Below, piece after piece: positions 54,855 through 64,000 of a stretch of 64,000 nucleotides of DNA (within the stretch, counting starts at the first letter, position 1; each line of letters starts with the position of its first letter). Source of the stretch: Portulaca oleracea (Eukaryota > Streptophyta > Magnoliopsida > Caryophyllales > Portulacaceae). Made by a program: the position numbers and the translations under genes. The DNA lies in NCBI GenBank assembly GCA_029582165.1, contig CM055886.1, positions 21,286,169-21,350,168 on the forward strand. Direction: 5' to 3'. The notes beneath the pieces were generated by a model that saw nothing but the letters and a program-made list of their open reading frames with translations, made no database searches and had not been told where the DNA came from.

Positions 54855-57001
54855 ATAAAAACATAAAGACATATTAACGGTCTAAATGCCACTACTTATA
54901 AACCAAATTAAACATTTTTATGTAAAGAAATCAATAACAACATAATAATAATATAAAAACGTAATAGTAACATGATAATAACAAATATGTAAAACCTTAT
55001 CATAATATGTTATAAACTTTATAAAAATGGTAAAAGGGGTTTTAAACACTGCTTTAAGTAATTACAACATAATTTTTACGTATAAAATGAATAATTAATC
55101 TAATACTCTAATAATTCATGAAATAAAACTAAATTTATACAATTCAATAATTTGCAGCCCAGATTTTGTGCTTCGAGGATAAAACTACTAAATCGTGATA
55201 ATATTTTTTTTGTAGCCTAATGTTAAAGGGCAACAAAAATTGGACAAATTTGTTGCCCAAAGTATTTTTTCTTGTTGTGAGATAAATATACCATGATAAA
55301 TTTAATTGATAATATATTTGAAATTACCGATATAAGTATGTAAAGATTAGAATAGACAAAGTGAATTATATATTGTTCTTACGTAGAAAACTATTCAACT
55401 ATAGATATGATTATATATATTAATTGTAAATAATATTATTTTTTCAATAGTATTCTATAAATTATAAGTGTTTTATTGTACAGGGAAAAACTACCTATTT
55501 TAGATTCATAAATGAGAGTTTATATGTTATGTGGTTTGAATACAAAGGCCATTAAGCCATGTTCTATAGCACCAAAGCTAAAGCGTATAACTATGTTTTA
55601 GCCTATTTAAAATTTATAACATAGTTCAATATGTATCATAAACTATTAGTCCTCAAATAACAATGCTGTTTATTTTAGATTTGTATTTGTATGAAATATT
55701 TTAAAAAAGATCCAAACAAAATTTTCATTTTATACCAGTTAATTGTATTGAATTAATTTAGATGTCTGTTGTATTTTTTCACAAACAAATGTTAATTGAG
55801 GACTGGTATAAAATTTAAATTTAAATTTTATAATATATAAGATATCTTTATTCTTAATATATTAAAATTTATATTTATCATTGTGGGTCAACGCGCTAGC
55901 ATGACTTGTTTAAATGAAAGGGACAAACCCTTTTCACACCTCTATCATATCTTTTTATTTTATTTTTTTCTTTAACCATTAAAGGGAGCAGGAATACTGT
56001 TGTTTTCTTGCTAATAATTTGCTCATTAATCTTACATTATTGACATTTCAGGAGAATACTGTTTGATTGATGTGATATTATTTAATTAAAATCTCTATCA
56101 ATATGAATGTCATTTATAAATTAGAGTTATTATACATCACCAATTTGCAACATGACAATGACTAAAGAATGAGACTACTGATTTCAGAAACCGCAACATG
56201 TGCTGCTCCCTCAATTGCATTTTTTTCCTGTGGAGTACTTTATGTTAAAAATTTTAATCATTAACTTTTAATATATTATAATAATTTATCATATAAAATT
56301 AATATCATTAAATTTATAATTAAAAATATTATTTTAAAAGTACGATGTTGTAATAAATTCTGATATAATATTTTATATAAAAAACTATAATTAAGAATAG
56401 AGATCAAAAGTTATAAGTTAATTATTTTAAAACGAAGAGAAGTTAATTATTTTAGATAATCTTAACTAAATTATATGCAACGATATTCCCATCCTTACTT
56501 ATATGACTCCACCTACAAGAAGCTAACTTTTTTTTTCCCCTCAGCAATAAAAGCAATCTATCTAAGAAAGCAATGAATCACCTCAAATGCGAAAGAACCA
56601 AATTAAAGTGAAGAGGGATTCCATGTGTACCTTAAATGCTTAAGATGTTCTACTTCCACTTCCGGTTCGTCTTTGTCTATGCAATACATGATGAATGTAA
56701 TTCTACTGTAATGTTGTATCATGCTTGGAATGATTCTAATCTAACTAAAATGATCTTAGGTCTAACTAAAATGCAACCTATAATCGATCTAACTAATGCT
56801 TGATAAAAGAAAAATCATCTTAAACTAATGCAATCGATAATCTAATGCAAGTAAATTAAACTAAATGCAACTATGGTCATCACCATGGCAATTGATTCAC
56901 CTACAATGTGCATCGAGTAATCAATCAAATCAACCACCATGTCCAATTAAATCACACCTAACAACAAGCTTGCAGCAAGTGCTCGGCAACGTTGTCAAAA
57001 T
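54855..57001. other. AT-rich decayed repeats, no gene
   Basis: A perfect-stem hairpin GGGCAACAAA...TTTGTTGCCC lies at 55228-55258. 56232-56410 resembles an eroded Stowaway-like MITE (AAAGTACGATGTTGTAA). 56720-56875 repeats CTAACTAAAATG and AATGCAA words. The last part reads like the leader of the element whose LTR begins at 57002. Confidence 0.4.
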
Positions 57002-58298
57002 TGTTGTCATATTTTTGGGAGTATGGTTGTCGTATCCACAGGGAGCTGTGTTCGAGGCACTTAAAATTGACTCAAGTGTTTCAAGCTAGGTGAATAAACC
57101 AGGAATAGTGGTGGTGATAATCAAACTACAAACTACGGAAACAATAAAACATGTTTAGGCTGCAAAATTAGTTTTCAACAACGAATCAATCTGAATAGCC
57201 TAATCTACCAATTCTAAACAAGCAATTAAGAAGGTCGATTCTAACATTAAAGAATGTCAAAGTCCTCTCTCGAGGGTCTGAGACTCGCCAAAGCCCTCTC
57301 TTGGGGCTCGCTCTTGAGGGCCAGAGGCTAGCTTAACTATTCTAAATGTCTATTCTCTAATTAAACTATAGGAATAACAACCTAGACCTAGTCAAAATTT
57401 AACATTCTCATGTCAAAATCCTAAATATTTTCTCTACCTACGCTAGCAAATTGATCTCATCTCTTAGCATATAATCAATTGCCTAAAATATAAAAATGAA
57501 CACTCTCTCCAGTATTTCCTCGAACACATGGTGGGCATGAGAAAAACTCTAACTACAAGCATGAATTTGGATAGTTTAAGCCTAAACAAGATTAATTCAT
57601 CATCAAATACATTAATCACAACCCAAACAACACAAAACTAACAACAAATCAACATAATAATCCAATTAAAGAGAAGAGAAAGTAATCTAACAAGCATAAG
57701 AACATAGAAAGAGATAAAGAGAAAGGGATAGAAAACTTAGTCTTGCAATTTAATTGAAATTGGAAATGATGTTGACAAATCTTTGCAATGCATAATCTAA
57801 AACTTAGAAACTACCCTAATCTCACTTTTGAGAGGCTAGAGAGAAAATTCTCTCAAAAGCCGGCCTAGAGAGAAAACTAGAGAGAAAGATAAACGCTATA
57901 TGTAAAAATTGATGATTTAATCTAATTAAAATGTCTTAAAAACTATATCTGAGGTTGTACGCAGTGACAAGTTAGTTCGCCTGTGTCTTGACCTTGAGGA
58001 TTTTGGGCTTTAGTACAACCTGTGCGGAAACTGGCACAACTTGTGCTCACTTGGCTTTGCTTTCTTTCTTCACTCTCTAACCTTCTATTGCTTTCGACAC
58101 TCTTCCTTAACATCTCAATGTCATGTATTCTACATCATAAAGGGCGAGATTACTTAAAAACATATCAATTCACACACTTTAGTCGCTAATGAACAAAGTG
58201 AGGAAAATTAAACATTGAATATAGCTAAAAGGATCTTATAAAATGTAAAAATAAGCCAAGTAAAGAAGGCTAAAAACCCATGAGATTATGGTTTATCA
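57002..58298 (-). repeat. Tat/Athila-type LTR, solo or terminal
   Basis: On the minus strand it opens TGATAAACCATAATCTCATG. On its inner side at about 56982-57001 the plus strand reads CTCGGCAACGTTGTCAAAAT, a decayed complement of the TGGCGCCGTTGCC primer site used by Tat/Athila elements. GTCGTATCCACAGGGAGCTG at 57030-57049 is a phrase common in plant gypsy LTRs. No partner LTR or coding part is in the window. Confidence 0.5.
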
Positions 58299-59461
58299 GG
58301 TTAATAAGAGGCAACAAAGGGCATGTGTTAGAGGGCTTGAGGCTTTAATAGTATCCTCATTTCCCAAACTAAAATTGCTCAGGCGCCAAGTTTGGATTTG
58401 AATAATCAGAAAGCAACTAATGATTTAGATGCTTTGAATGAGAATGCTTCGTGTGATCATTCACTCGCATCAATTCCAGTTATGAATGATCATCAGCTTG
58501 AGATTGAGGCAACATCTCCTGGAGGCAAATCGGTTCTTGGAATTGAAAAATCAGTTGAAGTTATTGCAGAGGTTGAGCCACATTTTAATGACAACGAGGC
58601 TAGTGATGATTTCAAATCCATCTCCTCTAATTGTGAGTCAGTGATTAAAGCTAGAGAATTCTTAGTTGAATAAACTATCAGATTTGGAGAGAAAAGTGGC
58701 TTCATGAGGGAAAAAAGAAATACTAATCCCAGGAAGTATCTTGGTGAAAAGTTTTCAACAGGAAAGAAGAAGATAAAGGAATGTGCGAGAAGGAAAGGAA
58801 CCTCAAATAGGTTAATGTCATCTTCCACAAAGGGTAGTGTTCCATTCTGATAAGAATTGGATTGTGGGTCAGACAACTATGTGGGGATGGTTTCAAAGAG
58901 CAGGAAATTCTGACAGTGTGAAGTGGCTTTGTGTCAAATAGGCTTTGCGATTGTGAGGAAGTTTTGTTCTAAACTCATTATCTTGGCAAGAGTTGATAGA
59001 TTAGCCTTCTGTGATTTGTGAGGTCTTTATCTGACTTTGCTTCACTTTTGTGATATGTTGTGTTTCTGCTTGGTTGATGGCCTTGATTTTCTGCTGGTTC
59101 AGCCACTATATTTGTCTTTACGTGGTGAGTTGGTTTTGGGTGGTTCCGTCAGCTTCACTGTCTATATTTGGTTCCTCTAAAGTGGCGACATTCTTGTTTT
59201 AGACATTCAGATGGTTGGTGGGATTTTATATCAATTAGTGGCATACTTAGTCATTCATCTGGAAATTCAGGATTTGGAGTGAAATCTGAAAAAAAATTTC
59301 CGATGGAATGTTGTCATGGTTCAATGTAAAGTGGGTCGGGTTGTCAGATGGTTCTAGTTGTTGGTTGTTTTCATGTCATCCTGTTTGGCTGTTTTTGTAA
59401 GCCCTTCCTTTGATTTGAATAAAAGGGTCTTTTGATCGTAAATTATCAAAAAAAGAAAAAG
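58299..59461 (+). other. Unidentified transcribed-looking segment with A-rich 3' end
   Basis: An open frame at 58392-58673 (no ATG at its start) reads codon-like sequence with NENASCDHSLASIPVMNDHQ and CESVIKAREFLVE. I do not recognise it. From 58900 the text is T/G-rich, like a LINE or gene 3' UTR. It ends GAATAAAAGGGTCTTTTGAT and then AAAAAAAGAAAAAG at 59449-59461. A LINE 3' end or retroposed mRNA is possible; no duplication was found. Confidence 0.35.
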
Positions 59462-59608
59462 ATAGTGTTTCCCAGGGATTTCGAGCAGCATGGATGGGAT
59501 GTTTTACCATCGTGGTTGGAAGATCAAGTGGATTAAATGAAGACATGGACAATGTGGTAGAAGGGGTGCAACAATTTTCCTTTCAATGCGAAAAACATGT
59601 ACTAGGGG

Positions 59609-59877
59609 TAGCGTTGGCAAAATTTCGTCCGACCCGAATTATCCGACCCGGAAAAACTGGGTTTGGACATAGATTTTTCGTTCGAATTTTGATATTGACC
59701 GAATATTCGGACATTAAATTTCTCTTTTTTCTATTGTCCGAACCCGATTTTTGCTTCGTCCGAATTGTCCGACCCTAAATTAAACCAGGTCCGGACATGA
59801 AATTCTCGTCCGAATTTTGACATTGTCCAAATTTGATCGACCCGAATTTACCCGAACCCGAATTGTTGCCAGCGTTA
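59609..59877. mobile_element. hAT-type MITE, 269 bp, perfect 8 bp duplication
   Basis: ACTAGGGG occurs at 59601-59608 and 59878-59885. The ends are TAGCGTTGGCAAAATTTCG and, reversed, TAACGCTGGCAACAATTCG. The interior is built from repeats of CCGAATT, GTCCGA and ACCCGA. Same family as 20692-20961 and 18640-18935. Confidence 0.9.
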
Positions 59878-60038
59878 ACTAGGGGCAGCGGAAATGGATA
59901 AAATGGGCTTAAAAGGGGATCATGATTTTCATCCAGTCTAAGACGTCCCTCTAGACGGCACCTGTCTAGCTCTCTTTTCTTTATTTGATGCACGATCGGG
60001 AGACCATTTTGGATGCTGTGCATATGCCTACAAAACCA

Positions 60039-60370
60039 AAAAATTACCTAGAGGTACCCTAGCTTTTGAAGAAACAATTTTTTGGTACCCTAACTTTTCA
60101 AAACTAATTTTGGGGTACCCTAACTTTTAGGATTAGAAATTACTAGGTGAATTTCCGGCGAAACTCCGATTGATTCAAATCATTTTCGTCCACAAAAACA
60201 CTTAATCAATTTCCTGCCTAAAACTCACCGTTGAATTCAAATAATTGGCCGAAAATTCACCTAATTATTTCTAATTCTAAAATTTAGGATACCCCAAAAT
60301 TAGTTTTTAAAAGTTGGGGTACCAGAAAAACATTTCACCAAAAGTTAGGGTACCCCTAAGTAATTTTGTG
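60039..60370. mobile_element. Mutator-type MITE, 332 bp, perfect 11 bp duplication
   Basis: CTACAAAACCA occurs at 60028-60038 and 60371-60381. Arms of about 110 bp are inverted repeats from AAAATTACCTAGAGGTACCC inwards, each with repeated GGTACCCTAACTTTT words. Long TIRs and a 9-11 bp duplication fit MULEs. Confidence 0.88.
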
Positions 60371-60409
60371 CTACAAAACCAATGCTTATTTGATCCAATC
60401 TCATATGTC

Positions 60410-60470
60410 GATCTGTGTGTATGTGTGTATATAGAAACACGTATACACATATATATATACACACACGCAA
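60410..60470 (+). repeat. TG/TA-rich simple repeat
   Basis: Mixed TGTG, ATAT and ACAC dinucleotide runs forming a weak inverted repeat. Confidence 0.6.
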
Positions 60471-60792
60471 TGGTAATGACTATTGGGAACAAGTTTGATT
60501 TTACACCAAGTGGGTCAATTATGGAGCTTTTTTTAGCTTCTCAAGGTCTTAAAAGTTGTACGTGGATATAAAAAGGACTTACATATGGTATTCATTAATA
60601 CAACACATGAACACACAGCCCATAACAATTACTGCTGATAACCAAATTGATTTTAGATTAGGTGAAGTCAATTATAAAGGTTATTTATCTTCTTCGAAAG
60701 CTCATGGAAATGTACTAGGATAGAAAGGACTTACACATATTATTTATTGATTGAGAGAAATCTAACTAAGGTACATAAGTATGTTATGGTGA

Positions 60793-60910
60793 CACTACAA
60801 TAAAACAGGCCTCTAGCAACATTTATTTTTACCTTTAATAGCATTTATAAATGCTGCAATAATCTATCCCAACAAATAAATAAATGTCGCTATACGTCAA
60901 AGTCAACTGG
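60793..60910 (+). mobile_element. CACTA-like terminus fragment
   Basis: CACTACAATAAAACAGGCCT followed by repeats of AGCAACATTTAT and ATAGCATTTATAAATGCTGC resembles the left end and subterminal repeats of plant CACTA elements. No matching right end was found. Confidence 0.45.
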
Positions 60911-61206
60911 GATATGTTCGCCAGAGTGATGACTAAGGTCAAGATGCGGTGGGGTTGCTCAGACAAGGTTTCAATAGAATTTGAGCACCATTAAGTATCA
61001 ACACTTCACCCCTTCATTTTTACTTTAGTTATGGTTCGGTTGAAAAAGGGGATTCAAGAAGAGCTACTTTGGTACCAATGTATGCTTTTTGTGGATTATA
61101 TTATCCTGGTTGCCAATACAAGGGAAGAGATTGAGGAAAACTTGGAGAAATAGCGAAACACCTAGGAATAGAAAGTTTCAAACAAAGCAAGTCTAAGTTA
61201 AGTGAA
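60911..61206 (+). pseudogene. RTE-type LINE reverse-transcriptase fragment
   Basis: The plus strand, with a few stops and small shifts, gives VMTKVKMRWGCSDKV, then STLHPFIFTLVM and the core CMLFVDYIILVANTREEIEE, followed by NLEK. This corresponds to the reverse-transcriptase block that normally reads FADDIVL, here with the second catalytic Asp replaced (VDY). At least two in-frame stops show it is dead. Confidence 0.75.
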
Positions 61207-62400
61207 TACTTAATTAAATTGCATATTCAATGGAACATATACAAATATGGAAGAAGTTACTAATCAATGGAACATATTCAAATACTACACTCGATCATCC
61301 AAGAAATAAAATACTGACGAGAAAATTAATTAACAAATTCAGGTGGGATGGTTGAAATTGAAGAAACCAAGTTTTCAATTTGAGAGTTGATTGAAGTTGT
61401 TTCAAGTTAAGCAATACTCATATCTTGACCTTTTACTGTAAAAGTGATTGTTGAAATCTTTTCATTGCATCACTTGGGAATCAATTTCTCCACAAACAAC
61501 AAAGTAAAATTGATTACATCCAAATCTCTAAAATTCTGTAAAAGTAGGATCTATTAAAAAAAGTTATTGTTGTATGTACTATAAGAAACTCCCTCTTAGC
61601 TTGTTGTACAAACATTTTTTAGAAAAAGAAAAATGGAAAAGCAGTAGTAAGAAATGAATCCTACTAGGATATGCAACTCTTTTGAGTCCTCCAATAATAA
61701 TTTTTAAAAAAAAAAGAATCACTAGGAATTTTTAATCGAAAAGAATACAAAAATGTGAAAAAAACATGTTAAAAGGTCTTCTCCACAAAGGATGGTCCTG
61801 GAGGAGTGATGAGCAATAATATTAGTTTTCTTATATGCAAAGTGCAATGACACTTATTTGCCATGAATAAAATCCGGCTAAGTGACCATATTGTCAAAAA
61901 AACAAAGTAAAGTATAAATTAAAAAAAAATACAACAATGACAGTAAATCACCTACATTATAATTTGTCAACTATGAGTGTTCAAGGAAGGCCAACAAAAA
62001 TTGAAAATAAAGTTTGATAAAAAGAACCTAACAGAAAAGGAAGCCGAGAATGAGGGTGGTTGGGGGTGGGGATATGCACCATGAGCTAGTCACTTATAAG
62101 AAGTACCTAAATGTTGTTCTTTTTTTTTTTTTTAATTTGAGGGGTTTTTTTTAAAATGTTGTTCTTATATGTAGATTAGTAAAAAGTATCTAAATTTGTT
62201 TTACATTTTATTTATAGCATGAATCTAATTTTTTTTAATGTTCGAAATTTGTACACATGCAATTATTATTTCCGTCAAGGTCAAAATGGAAATTTCTGCT
62301 AGTCGCCATTATTTTGGAGATCATAACACTATAAAATTAGATTTAGGGGTTATTTTTTTGGGTTCCATAAGCTTTCAATATGTTGTTATTCTGATTAAAT
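61207..62400. other. AT-rich intergenic sequence
   Basis: No gene or clear repeat is seen. It contains long A and T runs at 61921 and 62121-62134. Confidence 0.4.
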
Positions 62401-62670
62401 TTGAGAGTCTAGTTTTATAAATTTTAGTCAATATGTCGATATTTTATTTTGTTATTTTAAACTGATTGAGTGTTGCTTGTTCTTTGAGATGTCCTCTATT
62501 GTTGAGTTTAGGAGTTTGGGAAAAGCTTCATCAATTTGAGAGTCTAGTTTTATAAATTTTAGTCAATATGTCGATATTTTATTTTGTTATTTTAAACTGA
62601 TTGAGTGTTGCTTGTTCTTTGAGATGTCCTCTATTGTTGAGTTTAGGAGTTTGGGAAAAGCTTCATCAAG
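62401..62670 (+). repeat. Perfect 135 bp tandem duplication
   Basis: 62401-62535 and 62536-62670 each begin TTGAGAGTCTAGTTTTATAA and end GGGAAAAGCTTCATCAA plus one base. They are identical by direct reading over their full length except for that last base, so the duplication is very recent or an assembly artefact. Confidence 0.95.
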
Positions 62671-62884
62671 GTGAGGGTCGTGAATGATGGCCCCGAGCTA
62701 GTCTATGTCGCTGATAGCGAAGCTGTGAAAACAGGAGTAGAGGGCAAAAAATGTAATTTACCGTGTGAATACATTTTAACAGTCAGCCACCAAAGTAAGC
62801 AGGTGTCAAGTAGCCGGCAACCAATCAAACCCACCAGCTATAAGGAAAGGGGGAAATTGTTATTGTATGTCTAAATAGCCAAGC
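62671..62884 (+). other. Short codon-like segment of unknown origin
   Basis: A frame of about 67 codons (first codon not ATG) reads VVNDGPELVYVADSEAVKTG and then EGKKCNLPCEY. It looks translated in the past but matches nothing I recognise. It stops at 62874. Confidence 0.25.
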
Positions 62885-62901
62885 AGCTAAGCAAACTGCT
62901 A

Positions 62902-63481
62902 CATTTAAGCCTACTTATATTAAAATTTATCATTACAATATTATTATTTGTACTATATTTGTACTTTGTGTTCTTCATTTTCAAGAACACCATAAGATAT
63001 AGCCTTATAGAAAACCCTAGCCTCCATCTGTTTGGAGGGGCTGCCATATATTCTTTTGTCAATGGTAAGCCCCAATTTGCTTGATTTCTACCCCAATTAT
63101 TAGTTTAGTTTTACGTTTGCGCAAAGAAAGTTAGTCTCTTCTTTTGTAAGAGTTTTTATACCCTTATTTAGGGTTTTTAGTCTCTTTCTAGAGTTTTTGT
63201 TCATTTGTTCTGGTCTAATACGTTGGATGAAGATCGACTTTCTCACTATAGCACGGGTTCTGAGGTTCTCCATCAATGGTAAAGATGCAGAGTCATCAAA
63301 GAAAGATGCAGAATCATTGAAGAAATCGGAGTCGAACGTCAGTAAGATTAGTATTAATTATTTGGAAGTTGAGTTTCATATCTATGTTTTAGATCTACAA
63401 TTGTTTAATTACAATTTTCATTATAAGTGTTGTATGACTTAGTATTAATGAAATCGTTATAATTGATTAATAAAAAAAAGA
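62902..63481 (+). mobile_element. Poly(A)-tailed insertion with 17 bp target duplication
   Basis: AGCTAAGCAAACTGCTA (62885-62901) and AGCTAAGCAAGCTGCTA (63482-63498) flank it, 16 of 17 bases matching. The insert ends AATAAAAAAAAG, so it was probably made by LINE-type retrotransposition. Its content is unidentified: AAACCCTAGCCTCCATCTG near 63012 and a short frame with KDAESSKKDAESLKKSES near 63263. It could be a SINE-like element, a truncated LINE or a retroposed mRNA. Confidence 0.65.
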
Positions 63482-63498
63482 AGCTAAGCAAGCTGCTA

Positions 63499-64000
63499 AA
63501 AGGAAAGGATGAAGAAGCCAATAGCAAAGGTACAGCGTAAAGTGAATAGGGAAGCAACTAAGCAGCATATAGGTTGCATACGAAAAAAAACAAAAAGAAA
63601 GGGGAGCAACTTCCCCTTTTACTGTATAGTATATGATATGATATGATATGCTACTTTTCTATTCCAACAAATAAAATTTTGTCTAATTAAATTTAAGTAA
63701 TGATGAAAGCTATAATTAAAAAAATAACTTTACTGGTACAATCATGATGAAAGGGACGTACAATCTAAAGTGGACAGGTATAAGTGCTAAATATCCATGA
63801 TAAGTATGTATGATAAGTCGTAAATAATAAATTTGTTGAAATTTTGACCGAGTCAAATATATGAATTTGTATCGTAAAAAAAAAGATACGATCAATAAAT
63901 TTGGTGTAAATTTCAAATCTCCACCTAATATAATATTTGTCAGTTCATATAATTTTGTAGTTTGAAATGATTTAGACAAAAATTTATGTTTCTTAAATTC
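63499..64000. other. AT-rich intergenic sequence to the window end
   Basis: Contains a short (ATATG)n run at 63627-63649. No gene is seen. Confidence 0.4.

Noticed and set aside
55228..55258. Terminator or riboswitch-like hairpin
   Set aside because: A short perfect stem in AT-rich repeat debris of a plant genome, with no transcript context.

Overview
The window is nuclear DNA from a flowering plant, most likely a eudicot. It has spliced plant genes with canonical GT-AG introns, an AT-rich background, plant-type LTR retrotransposons primed by initiator tRNA-Met, a Cassandra TRIM carrying a 5S rRNA-like segment, a Helitron and many MITEs. Species cannot be fixed from the sequence. Most of the 64 kb is nested transposable-element DNA. 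Only two regions are convincingly host protein-coding: a 5'-truncated NOP58 gene (15433-17264, +) and a complete five-exon nitrate/peptide transporter gene of NPF7.3/NRT1.5 type (19471-23178, -). A degraded TPR co-chaperone-like gene lies at 36865-37470 (-).

Layout. 1-3105 is the 3' non-coding tail and truncated 3' LTR of a Tat/Athila-like Ty3/gypsy element. 3106-15303 is a minus-strand Tekay/Del-type chromovirus with most of pol deleted; inside it sits a young 4.17 kb non-autonomous LTR element (7204-11369, duplication CGCTT) that codes only for gag and protease. The chromovirus 5' LTR ends 129 bp before the first surviving NOP58 exon. Next come NOP58 and NPF7.3, with related ~270 bp hAT-type MITEs between and inside them. 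Upstream of the NPF7.3 promoter is a ~0.6 kb inverted-repeat element, split by a very young gag-only SIRE-like Copia element (24047-28121, duplication GGTCT).

28827-31940 looks like a non-autonomous Helitron with a solo LTR inside it (29556-30579, duplication GAGAG). From 33 to 46 kb there are Stowaway, Harbinger and Mutator-type MITEs, the broken TPR gene, the Cassandra element (38394-39118), tandem repeats and a SIRE-like solo LTR. 46479-50762 is an older relative of the gag-protease element (duplication GTAAC). 52937-54849 is an internally deleted Copia element (duplication ATTCC) inside a decayed long gypsy-like LTR. The last 9 kb holds a Tat/Athila-type LTR, hAT and Mutator MITEs with clean duplications, an RTE-type LINE reverse-transcriptase fragment, a perfect 135 bp tandem duplication and a poly(A)-tailed insertion flanked by a 17 bp duplication.

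The most unusual signal is shared by several unrelated LTR families. Each LTR carries a cluster of short GC-rich palindromes about 14-16 bp long. The loop or core is conserved within a family, while the arms change in a compensatory way. This occurs in the LTRs at 1488, 29556, 46479/49729 and 52937, and in a weaker form in the SIRE-like LTRs. I know of no described function for it.
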